A stretch of 64,000 nucleotides of DNA from Simmondsia chinensis. Its lineage: Eukaryota > Streptophyta > Magnoliopsida > Caryophyllales > Simmondsiaceae. Where the stretch lies: assembly GCA_018398585.1 (NCBI GenBank), contig JAGTTD010000016.1, forward strand, positions 27,141,212-27,205,211. Reading direction: 5' to 3'. This document shows, one piece after another, positions 1 through 10,514 of the stretch (position 1 is the first letter of the stretch; each line of letters starts with the position of its first letter). The notes under the pieces are model-generated. The model saw only the letters and a list, made by a program, of their open reading frames with translations. It searched no databases and was not told where the DNA came from. The position numbers and the translations under genes are program-made.

Positions 1-717
1 ATCAATTAACTTGCTCAAGTACTTTAATATAGCAAATTTGGTTTGGTGATGAACTATTTGAGCCAATTGAGGTGAATATATATACATAAAGCCATGCATC
101 ACAGTTTGGAAAAGCGTAATTTTCTTGCTGTTTGTTTTTGCTTCAGTTGCTTAGTCACAGCAAAAACACTTTTTTGATTGTTTTTTTGTATGAAAATAAA
201 TAGTGTATTATTTCATGTCATGTACCAAACTTCTGCTCAAAGCTCTTTCTCACTTGGGTTTTTTTCATACATGTCCATCAAGGGTCCCCTTCGGAAAATT
301 GAGCAATGGGTTCGTTTTTCCCTAGAGGTGGCCAATGGGTCGACACGGATGGACCCGTTGCTTGTCCTGAACAAACAGTCTATAGTTCGATTGGATTGCT
401 TGGAGGCAGGTCGAATATTGATTTAGGTTTTGGGCCCGGAAAAGGTCAAATAGTTTCAGATCTCCTCGGATCGAGCTAGGGCATGGAGAATACAGGTTAG
501 ATCCACACGGGTTTAGGTGGGTCGGATTCAGGTTATAAGTCAAACTCAGGATAGACACAAATCAAAGCCATGTGTACACGCTCGCGCATACACGTTTGTG
601 TATGTATATTGGCTACATTGACTTCATTTAGCACAATTCTACCACAAATAACGACTTCTAATGAAATTTTGTAAAATAAAGTTCAATTTTTTTTTTTCTT
701 TTTCTTTTTTGAGGTTC

Positions 718-804
718 GATTTGTGTCATTAGACCTAGACCCTATTTATGCAGGAGCCCTTGAGGCACTGGGACTGTTGTTGTTGTTGATTTGTGTCATG
801 AGAC
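718..804 (+). mobile_element. 53-bp 5'-truncated RTE LINE/SINE 3' end with TSD
   Basis: A 53-bp insert (735-787) with the end of the GGAGCCCTTGAGGCACTGGG tail and a (TTG)n tract. It is flanked by a 17-bp direct repeat, GATTTGTGTCATTAGAC at 718-734 and the same with one mismatch at 788-804. This is the signature of target-primed reverse transcription with extreme 5' truncation. The same tail ends the LINEs and 5S SINEs elsewhere in this window. Confidence 0.8.
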
Positions 805-1904
805 ATGGATCTGTTCAGACCCATAATGAATATATGACATAACTCAAACCCATCAGTGACTAATCCGAAGCAAGGCAAGAAACTAGATGGATTCTCTTCT
901 ATTCTTGGATTCTGCAAGCTGGATGCAACTGGTTTGCTTGGAGCCCTTTTTTTCTTTTTATACATCAGTAATGCCTGCGGGAGGGGTGATATCAGATTCA
1001 GACCTGTGTTTGGCCAACTATCATTTTAACCGTTTAGATAAACCGAGGACCAGTGAGCTCACTTGGAGTTGGTTGCAATGGTTCTTATTATATTTAGTTT
1101 GTTGATTTTGTCTTCTTTTAGGGCGTTTATTTTTTGTTAGCCTGGTTCTTAGCGCTTATATTTGAGGTTGTCATCCAATTATCAAAAAGCATGGGTTAGA
1201 ACCATGTCGAATCAGTTCACGAATGTCAAAATGAAAAAAATTTATTGACCCATAACTAGGTTGCTACAATAAACGAGCTGACTCAAGAGCTCCTTCAAGT
1301 GTGACAGGTCAAACTGAGTCGACTCATTTACGAGTCAGGTCAACTGGACCCAGTGGCCACCGCTAGTTGAACCCATTGTGAAGTTTTGTAGCTCTAGTTG
1401 CACTTGCAGCTATGTTGAGGCTTTAGCTGCAACCTTATTTTATAAATAGTCTAGGGTAAATTACACATTAGTATCCCAAGGTTTGGTAAATTAATTTTTT
1501 AGTCTATACTATAAAATAATATTTTAGTCTAAAAAGTTACATATATTTAATAAAACAGTCAAAATAATAATCTATAAAGGTTTAAAATAAGTTCCTCATC
1601 TAAATTTTCTTCATTATTAGTATCACGACATTTACTGGATGAAAGAAGTAGTGAAGGGATGATGAGTTTACCAACAAATAATAACAAGTTTCACACCATT
1701 TCACACCGTCACTTGAAATATTATTATATACATGTAAATTTTTAAACTAAGAAATTATTTTTACGAAGTTTATAAGTTAAAAATTAATATATCAAACCTT
1801 AGAGATTAATGTATAATTTATCAAACAATCTAGACCACTATTTGAATACCTCTACAAAAAAGCGAAGGCCAGAAAATAAATACAGTAATACATATTAGTA
1901 TGGA
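805..1904. other. Intergenic, no gene seen
   Basis: AT-rich sequence with short chance frames only. I see no conserved protein, RNA gene or clear repeat boundary. The first 717 bases of the window are similar. Confidence 0.5.
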
Positions 1905-2390
1905 TTTTTTACTTTAAAACCACCTATATTTTAGGTGCGGTTTTAAAAAGTTACCTAACTTTTTTTATTTTTTTAAAGCCAAACCTAAACTTTTCAAAAT
2001 TTTTCAATGTCACAGTTAATGCTGATACCATTGACTTTCTGTCAAATGAAACGCTGCGCTTTGGGGTATAAATAATTAAATTATATGAAATAACGTATTT
2101 TGTAAATGATGAAATTACCTTTCACCTATGAATTTATAAAGTTGTTAAGGTTTGGCCCGCTGCTACAATCTTTTGTGACCAAAAAATTTAGACGTATTTT
2201 GTATTTATAAAATTATTTATAATTCAATGATAAAAAACAAATTTTATGAGGAATAGTTTGGTAATTTTGTATTTATTTTCATGGAAAGTTAACGGTGTCA
2301 GCATTAGGTGTGACTTTAAAAAATTAAAAAAATTAGATGACTTTCTGAAATCACACCTAAAATGTAATTGGTTTTTAGTGTATATACATA
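1905..2390. mobile_element. MITE-like inverted-repeat element, family A copy 1
   Basis: The two ends are inverted copies. The left begins with a run containing AAAACCACCTATATTTTAGG and then a 'caatgtcacagttaatgctgataccattgac' type stretch. The right end repeats these in reverse complement ('aacggtgtcagcattaggtgtgac' ... 'cacctaaaatgtaattgg'). There is no coding capacity. A related copy lies at 6.0-6.46 kb. Boundaries are approximate and no TSD was assigned. Confidence 0.6.
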
Positions 2391-3091
2391 TATAAAATCT
2401 ATGAATATTTTTTCCAATATTTGTTAAATATAAAAATAGTTCCACTATGCAATCTAGGTTACTTTTATCTTGTTTTTGTTTTATTTTTATTTTTATTTTT
2501 ATTTTTGTTTTCATTTTATTACATTATACGCATTTTGTATTTATTGTAGGCTCTTCCTCTCTATTAATGATCTAAAATAAAATAAAATAAAAAACTATTC
2601 CCAACTCCAAATCCAAATCGGCTAGCTCTCCCCCGCTACTCGTCCGCCTAGACTTCCTCCACGCATATCACAGCCATCTTGTATCCCCAGTTGTGGACCA
2701 TAGGCAAAATTGGTAATTTTTATCTCAACTTTGACCATGTTGTGCATCAAGACCGGACATAACCCCAAGCCATGCAGACACCCGCTTGGGACCCCCCGAA
2801 TTTTAGGGGCCCCAGATTTTAGATGTCATCATTTTTTAAGTAATAATTTTTAATATTAATGAGTTTTAAGAGAAACATTATTAAATAAGAAGCACCCCAT
2901 TTGAAAATTTTGCTTGAGGCCCCGAGAAAGTTAGGACCAGCTCTGTTGTACGTCTAGGTTTGGAGTTTTGTCCATTTCGCTCCTGCCCTTTTTTCTTCTT
3001 TTTAGCTCTTGTATTTTCTGAAAAACACTGTTGTTTCTTCTTAAAAACCTTTCCTCATAATTATCAAAAAGAAAAAAACAAAACGTTTTAG

Positions 3092-3215
3092 TCCTTTAAA
3101 AGGGGGAAGCCCCCTGAAGGGGGAAGGCTGCGTACATCTACCCCCCAACCCTGCTTATGCTGGAGCCCTTGGAGGCACTGGATTTGTTGTTGTTGTTGTG
3201 TTACTCCTTCAAAAG
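3092..3215 (+). mobile_element. Truncated RTE LINE/SINE 3' tail
   Basis: Contains the family tail: GGGGGAAGGCTGCGTACATC, a short C run, then GGAGCCCTTGGAGGCACTGG and (TTG)n. The flanks TCCTTTAAAAG (about 3092) and TCCTTCAAAAG (about 3205) may be a diverged TSD. Confidence 0.65.
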
Positions 3216-3489
3216 TTTCGTTTTTCTGTTGAACAAATGCAAATCAATTAAACACTTGATGATCGAAATTATTATTCAAAAAAAAAGGATACTAAAAGCA
3301 TGATTCATGCCTTTTGGTTACTTGAAACAAACACAAGATGTGATAATTAAATAGCTTTATGTCAATGATGTGGTCCTCAAAAGTGTTTCGACATTTCCTT
3401 ATAATTACCCAAAATAAAATTGAATTTTTCACATTTAATTACCTTTAAAAATGATTATTTTTGGCTTCATTATCAGAGTCGTAGTCTGA

Positions 3490-3675
3490 AAATTACCAAT
3501 CAGGAGAGCGTCTCAGTTAGTAGTGTCTTCTACCCATGGGGTTATCGCCCAGGAGTCAGGAGTTCGATTCTCGTTGAAGATATACTCATGACTTATCTAC
3601 TTATGGGGATTGTGGGCCTTCTCGTGGATCGAGGTTGGTTGAGGCAGCCCAGTTTCTCATTACCAGAAAAATTAT
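3490..3675 (+). mobile_element. tRNA-derived SINE
   Basis: The head looks like a tRNA gene with RNA polymerase III promoters: a box A-like stretch around 3508-3521 (TCTCAGTTAGTAG) and a perfect box B, GTTCGATTC, at 3562-3570, about 45 bases apart. The following ~100 bases are an unrelated SINE body ending near CCCAGTTTCTCATTACCAG. It is not a usable tRNA gene. A similar, more decayed copy lies at 61.09-61.25 kb. Confidence 0.6.
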
Positions 3676-3814
3676 AGCCTGAAATAACACAAAATAAAAT
3701 AATGTTTCCAAAATTAATATTTTTAAAAAAATATTTCCCAAATTAGCACCCATGTGGATCGATTAGTCCACATGGATGCCACATCATTTTCTTAATAAAC
3801 TTTTTCATAAATTT

Positions 3815-5110
3815 TTTTAAGGAAAATTTTCATAAGACCACCTTATTTTTTTGGTGCGTGCCATAAAATCACCTTAATTTTTATTTTTCGGAGAAAACTA
3901 CCTTACTTTTGCAAAAAAAAAAAAACTTGTAAGGTTGCACCTTATGACAGTTTTCATTAGGTCTGTTTGTTCAAGTGCTGCGTATTGAGCTTCTTTTGAC
4001 ACTAACGATGTGTTTAGACATTATTAATTCAACAACATTTATCAAATTGTCATTAAAAATACCCATTGAAATTGAAAACATAAGGAATTAAGAAATATAT
4101 GAAAATTTAGAAAAAATTAAAGAATTTAGATTTGATATTAAAAAATATTCAAAATTAATTAAATTTTAAACAACTTAAGAAGAAAATTTTGGAAAAATTT
4201 AGAAAAAATATAATAATATTTTTTAACTTTAAAAAAAACTAGATTAATAAATTTGAAACTAAAAATTGTATCAAATTAAAAATTAGAAATTTTTACCTTT
4301 ATATAAAGGATATGAATTTTATATTTTTAAGTAAAAGATAAGAGCTTTATGTTTTTAAGAAAAATATAAAATTTTCTAATATTTACAAAAAAAAAAATTA
4401 GTTAATTATAGTAATAATATTATATATTTAGAAGATAATAAAATATATTTAAATTTTTTATAAAAATACTATAAAATAAAATATAATAATTTTTCAAAAA
4501 ATATAAATTTCAAAATTAGATTAATAAATCCAAAATTAAAAAAATAGTACAAAATTAAAATTTTGAAAAAATTAACTTTTAAGAAATTGAAAAACCAAAG
4601 TTAAAAAATATTACTATATTTTTTGAACTTTTTCAAAAAATTATTTTTCATAATTTGTTTTGTTTTTTTAATTTCGTACATTTTTTTAATTTCAGAATTA
4701 TTAACATTAAAGAGTATGTTATATTTAGTAACAAAGTTCGGGGAGTAAGTTGTATATAATAGCAAAGTTCAAGAGCTAAATTGAAACTATAAAGGATATA
4801 TTATATTTAATTCCAAAGTTTAGGCGGCTGTTCTATAAAAATGAAAATGCAAGGAGTGAATTTTTTTTAAGCCAAGGCTACAATGGTCATTTGACAAATG
4901 GTGTTGAATTAATAATGCCTAAAAACGTCATTTTTGTCAAAAGAAGCCCAATATGCAGCACTTGAACTAACCAAGCTAATAGAAACTATCATAAAGTGTG
5001 ACATTACAAATGTTTTGCAAAAGTAAGGTGGTTTTATACAAAAAATAAAAATTAAGGTTGTTTTATGGGATCGGACAAAAAAGTAAGGTAGTTTTATAAA
5101 AATTTTCCAT
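3815..5110. mobile_element. Non-coding element with ~230-bp terminal inverted repeats
   Basis: The left end (about 3815-4050) and right end (about 4890-5110) are long inverted copies. Both carry GGAAAATTTT termini, an AAGGTGGTTTTAT/ACCACCTTA-type block, the CTTTTGACA/TGTCAAAAG block and ATTAATTCAACA/TGTTGAATTAAT. The ~0.8-kb centre is extremely AT-rich and non-coding. Long TIRs suggest a Mutator-type non-autonomous element, but the 9-bp flanks match only imperfectly, so the superfamily is not settled. Confidence 0.65.
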
Positions 5111-6011
5111 TTCTTAGGTATTCTTAATTGTTTCCCGTTGCTAGGTATTCTTTTGTCAATACAACATTGTTATCAAAAATATAATTTTATGTATTTAAAT
5201 TTCATTTATAAATTTAGTAATAATTTAATTTATATTTTACAAATATTAAAATTTTTAATTAAAAGAACATAAAATATGCATGCATGCATTAAAAAAGAAA
5301 TTTTAAAAAAAAAAATTCACATGGTACATGGGTGACAGTTCAATAAATATTTTTTTTGAAAAATATTAATTTTGAAAATAATTTTTTTTTGTTTTGTATT
5401 TTTCCGAGCAACGATCCTCACTATCACAACTTCTATATTTTTCAAAAAACCACAAGCAGTAATCTATTTCTCTAATCAATCATCTATTGGAATGTCGTTA
5501 GCATTCTATTAAAACATTACATAATATGCACACGAGTTTTACATGTTGATAACAGTTAAAGTTTCAAAATTCAAAATGGAAGACAAAAATTGAGCTAGTA
5601 GAATAGATAATTTTAATGTCGGTCCTCGAGATTTCAAGGGCTGAATGCAAGTTTGATCCATAGACCCCCTTTTTTGTTAACAGAGGTGTTCAAGATAGCT
5701 TAAGCATATCTGGAATAATTTACTTTATATTATAGATATAATACGAGCTAATATATAAGTGTTATTTCTCCAATTATTAATAGTATGCAGTACAAGTAAA
5801 CTGATAATATAACTAACTTTAAAAACGGCCCCTTAAGTTTGTGATAATTAACTTAGGTGCACTATACTTGAATTTTTTATTTTTTTTTAGCAAAATGCTA
5901 ATTACAATCTAGGCTTGGTAGAAGGTGGTGAAATTACTTTAGATTGCAACAAATAATTTTCTTTAAAATGTAAATTTTGAATTACATTTTTTTTCCATAA
6001 AAATAAGGGAT

Positions 6012-6455
6012 TTTTTTATTGAAAATCACCTGAATTTTAAGTGCGGTTTTGAAAACATCTAAATTTTCTAATTTTTCAATATTACGCCTAAATTTTTCAG
6101 AATTTTTCAAAACTTAATGTGACACCGTTAACAACTTGTTAGTTTGCGGATATGACATTTAAAAAATATATTTTTAAATGTATAAATTATTTTTCTGCAA
6201 ATTTACAAATGTTTTAGATATCTAAATTATTTTTATAAAAATATTTAAATTAAGTTAAAATTATTTAAATGTAAATTCAATTTTTTAAAATTATTTTCTC
6301 TTTTTTTTCAAAATATCATGTCAACGCAAACTAACGGATGTTAATGGTGTTATATTATGGTATGACATTGAAAAATTTTTAAAAGTTTAGGTGTTAAAAA
6401 ATCTAGATAATTTTTTAAACTGCACTTAAAATTTAGATGATTTTTAATTAAAAAA
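6012..6455. mobile_element. MITE-like inverted-repeat element, family A copy 2
   Basis: Same architecture as 1905-2390. The left end has AAAATCACCTGAATTTTAAG then 'atgtgacaccgttaacaa'. The right end repeats these in reverse complement ('ggatgttaatggtgttat' and 'cacttaaaatttagatgatttt'). No coding potential. A further fragment of the family is visible near 7545-7620. Confidence 0.6.
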
Positions 6456-6728
6456 AAGGTAAATTTGGATGATTTCATGTCATGCACCAAACGTTTGCTC
6501 AAAGCTCCCTCTCAATTGATTTTTTTCAATGCATGATAATCCTAAGTTCCTGTTTTCTTGATCTGTTACACCGTTTTTGTCTCTGTTTTAACACTCATTT
6601 TTATACAGATTGACTCAGCTCTACTCTGTAAGAGGTGCCTGTTTTATATTACAACTTTGTCGCTAATTATTGAAAAAAATGATAATTATGGGTTCCTTTT
6701 AGTTTGTAACTATTAGTTTTAGTTGTTT

Positions 6729-7081
6729 TATACAAATAATCTAGACTCTGCCTACCTATCCTTTGATTTCTGCTTGATTTTTTATTTCTGCTTGATTTTT
6801 GATTTCTGCTTGATGTGGCTTGCTTGAGTTTATTGTTTTGCTCGCTGTGTGTTTTGCTTACTCATGCTTTGATGCTCTCCTGCTACCAGGTCATATGCTC
6901 TATGCTGCGGACCAGCCTCTCAAGTTGGGAGTCCTCGGAAATAGCTTCTCTTTAGGGTACCCTCTGAAGGGGGAAGGCTGCGTACATCAACCCCCCCCCC
7001 CCCCCCCCCCAAGACTCTGCTTTTGCGGGAGCCCTTTGCAGGCACTGGGTTTGTTGTTGTTGTTGTATACAAATAATCTAG
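6729..7081 (+). mobile_element. 5'-truncated RTE LINE 3' end with perfect 16-bp TSD
   Basis: The insert 6745-7065 (321 bp) is the 3' end of the RTE LINE also seen at 21.9-22.2 kb: the TGGCTTGC...TTGTTTTGCTCGCTGTGTG stretch, CTCTCCTGCTACCAGGTCA, then GGGGGAAGGCTGCGTACATC, a long C run and (TTG)n. It is flanked by TATACAAATAATCTAG at 6729-6744 and again at 7066-7081. A TTTGATTTCTGCTTGAT unit is repeated three times near its 5' edge. The apparent 102-aa frame across it is not a gene. Confidence 0.9.
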
Positions 7082-7625
7082 TTAGATACGAGTTTCAACC
7101 CATACCAGTATTTGAACATCTCTACTAATAGATAAAAGCTTAATAATAAGTGCACTTAACTCTAAAATTAATTTCTTTTGTAGTATATATGGGGTATTAA
7201 TAAGGGTTAAAGATTTTACATATGGGTATAATTTTTCGATAATTAGCGAGAGAGCTCAAAAACAGCAACGGGCGTACCCGAGAAGTCAGGGCCTAGAAAG
7301 GAACTACAGCCTATGCAATATTCTTCCGAACAGAAGAAAAGAAATCAACATATAATCTTAATGAGCCACTCCACCCCAACTTTATGAGTCGGATTCAATT
7401 TTAGATAAACTTTTAAACTAAATAATTAAATTGTATAACTCGAAAACATTTCTTTTTTTCTTAACCGTTTTTCCTTGAACTCGCGCAAATCGATTACAAC
7501 TCCAAAATCTAAATTATCAAACGAAGAAAACACTCTTTATTATTTTTTTACTGAAAATCACTTATACTTCAGGTATGGTTTCAAAAAGTCACATAAATTT
7601 TCTTAAATTATATCACACCTGAATA

Positions 7626-8330
7626 GATTCTAGTGTCATTTAAAAACGCTTTTACATGTTGCATAAACTCCAAATGAACCCAAATAAAATATTTTTTAAA
7701 TCAAAAAAATCTTTTTAATTCATGGAAACATGGCAAAAATACTAGTAAGAATTTAAAAAAAGAAATGGCAAGTCTAAATCAGAAGTGCTAATGTACAGAA
7801 TCTGTACCTACAGAAATATACCCAAATCAGCAAAACGTACTCAAAAACCAAAAATGTACTCAAAATCAGGCAAAATCTGTGATTTGTGTGTCGACACACA
7901 AGTCACAGATTTTAAGCACAATTTTCGTGTTTTCGAGTACGTTTTTGGTGAGATGTGAAAACTAGCCATTATCTAATTCTTTGTATTAAAAATTTCAAAT
8001 ATGAATCTAGTTGAATCCCAAATTGGAATTTTGAAAGAGAAAGGATTAATATATAAATCTAGTAGATTACTTCGCCTAATGATAATTTGTTTTAGGATAA
8101 AACCTTACTTGAACTTATATATATCAACTCTATGGATCGAGCCTAAAAATCTGATGAAACTTAACACTTTATAAAGCAGAAAAATAGATTCTACTATCAT
8201 TTAAAATCGCTTTTATATGCTGTTCAAACCACAAAAAATCCAAATAAAATATTTTTTAAATCAAAAAAAATATTTTTAATTCATGGAAACATGTAGTAAG
8301 AATTTAAAAAAGTGGTGGCAAGTCTAAATA
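7626..8330. repeat. Diverged direct repeat flanking a palindromic insert
   Basis: About 150 bp at 7626-7775 recurs at 8189-8330, sharing the AATAAAATATTTTTTAAATC and TTTTTAATTCATGGAAACAT blocks in the same order. Between them lies a small non-coding element (about 7779-7960) centred on a near-perfect palindrome at 7868-7909 around GTGTGTCGACACAC. No gene is present. Confidence 0.6.
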
Positions 8331-9170
8331 ATATATGATGTAAAAACTAGCCGTTACAACAATTAAATCAAAGTTTGTTAAAGAGAGTCTCATTATCACT
8401 TAACAAAAGGTTGTTATATGCCTTCCGCTCTTCAGTCCGTTATCTAACCAACAGAAAATGCCATTTTTTTGAATTTATTATTCTCGGTACCTTAAGATTT
8501 GATCATTTTTTATTTAGATATTTTAATATGTAAACTCGGGTGTATAATTAGCCAATAAATCATCTAATAACTGTCTTCGTTTCAACATGATTTTATGATC
8601 GTTTGAATCGTGGTCCGTCAAGTTTGATACGTGTTGGAGACCTGAATCTGACTTCGAAACGCCAAATTGCGGTTTGAGTGTGAATGTTAGCAATTTAGGA
8701 GTTTTATGAACTATGACGTAAAGAAGTTGATTATTAATTCTTCCAATAAAACTTTTCTAACGAACCGTATGAGGACAGTGTGGTTAGAAACATCCGATAA
8801 GATGTTTTTACTTTCTTGATTTTAGGTTTTTCTAGCAAAGTATCAGGTTTTTTTTTTTTTTTTTTTTGGCTTTTGTTATACAGTACTGGTTGATGCTTTG
8901 TTGTATGAGTAAGGATGTAAATGAATCAAACTAGCCTGTCAGTTAACTTGAAATACGTTGAGCTAATTTGAACTAGCTCGTTTAACTAAGTGACCCGAGC
9001 TTAAGCATGAAAACACGCATTTCTTCCAATTTTTTTCCATCTCATTTTCTTCTAATTTTCCCTTATTTCAAATTTAATTTTCCCTTATTTCAAATTCAAG
9101 AAAATATTTTCTACCAATAGTTTTCCATTAAATTTTCTTTATTGTAAACACGCCAAAAAAAAAAGCATAA
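8331..9170. other. Intergenic, no gene seen
   Basis: AT-rich with a poly-T run near 8850-8868. No supported gene or bounded repeat. Confidence 0.45.
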
Positions 9171-9177
9171 TATTAAA

Positions 9178-9415
9178 CAACAGCAACCCCAGTGCCTCAG
9201 GGGCTCCCACATAAGCGAGGTTTGGGAGGGGTGGATGTACAGAGCCTTACTCCTTAGGGTGTAACCCTACCGAGAGGCTGTTTCCAAGGACCCCCAACCT
9301 TATAGGGTTGGCAACACGAGGACTTCCCAGGAAGTCACCCATCCTGGTACCACTCTCATCCAAGCAAGCTTAATTTCGGTGTTCTAATAAGATCTGGTTG
9401 CATTAATGCCTGATA
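9178..9415 (-). mobile_element. 5S rRNA-derived SINE, copy 1
   Basis: On the minus strand this reads as a 5S rRNA-like head (recognisable blocks GGATGGGTGACTTCCTGGGA, AAGTCCTCGTGTTG, and diverged forms of ATTAGAACTCCGAAGTTAAG and GCATTAATGCA), followed by the CTTGGAAACAGCCTCTC...GTACATCC...GGGAGCCCCTGAGGCACTGGGG tail of the local RTE LINE. The shared flank ATTAAACAA on both sides may be a short TSD. The 5S part is diverged and not a functional 5S gene. Confidence 0.8.
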
Positions 9416-10514
9416 AATGAACCCTGAATGAATTAAACAAATTGAAGGGAATTTACCACTTAGAGTAATACGAAGTTTAGTCTTCTATTATTTGGCATTA
9501 TGATGTTTCAATATATATAATAAAATATTTTGATAATATATGGTTATCCTCAGTGGAAATGCTTTAGATTTTTATCGAAAGATCTTAACATGAAATATAA
9601 TTTTAATAATATATAAGTATTCTTCGCTTAAGTTTGATGACTTTTTGTTGGAATTCAGCAAATTCTTTTTGCAAAAAAAAACTAATGACATATATTATCA
9701 TAAATATAAGCCACGTACTGTTTAAGATTTGTTGGACCCTGAAAAAAACCATTTGATTCAATTAAGAGTATCTATACGATAAAATCTCAAAATCACAATG
9801 TATAGTACCTAGTTATATATATCGAAAGATCACTAAAATTAATCGGACATGATTTCAACATATAGATCCTTCTCAATAGAATCCAATAAACTCTACTCAT
9901 ATTTCGATGAATTTTATTGTTGAAAACACCGAAGTAACATATACATTACCATATATGCCAAGTCGACATCCAAACACCAAAACAACTAAACGTTTGGATA
10001 ACGCTAAACGCACCAAAAGACAACATAAATGAGCTGCCTCAAAACACATACCCAAGAAGGTCAGCCCCAACGACAAACAACACGACCAGGCCAAAACACC
10101 CAATACAGATCATAACAGGACAACAACGATTTACAAGGACAAATCAGAACAGACGCTTAATAAAATTTGATAAGATACCTACACAAAGATATCGAGTTCA
10201 TATACATACTCTAAACATAAGATAGCAAAGTGATAAATTCCCCGTACCATTAATTAGCATATATTCTGATAATAAAGACAACATAAATGGATTATAAAAA
10301 CCATTAAAAAAACCATGGCACATTGTCAAGCTCAAAATTCATTACACATTTATTTTGATTCCAAGATGTGAAGCCCAGCCCTCACATGCTAAGTTTAAAA
10401 TTACAGAGATTTCAAACGAAAATCCCATTAAATAAAAACTTCCATTCATTCTGCAACTGCAAACCTCAAAAGATCAGTTATTGTAATTAACAAAACAATT
10501 AAGATATCCTCCCC
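9416..10514. other. Intergenic and 3' region of NDUFS1
   Basis: No supported gene. The minus-strand 68-aa frame at 9897-10103 is not recognised and may be decayed retroelement. The last ~250 bases before 10,515 are probably the NDUFS1 3' untranslated region. Confidence 0.4.

Noticed and set aside
3490..3580. tRNA gene
   Set aside because: Box A/B spacing is tRNA-like but stems do not pair well and a SINE body follows.
9897..10103. 68-aa minus-strand frame with hydrophobic residues
   Set aside because: No recognised family and no splice or conservation support; may be part of a decayed LINE 3' region.
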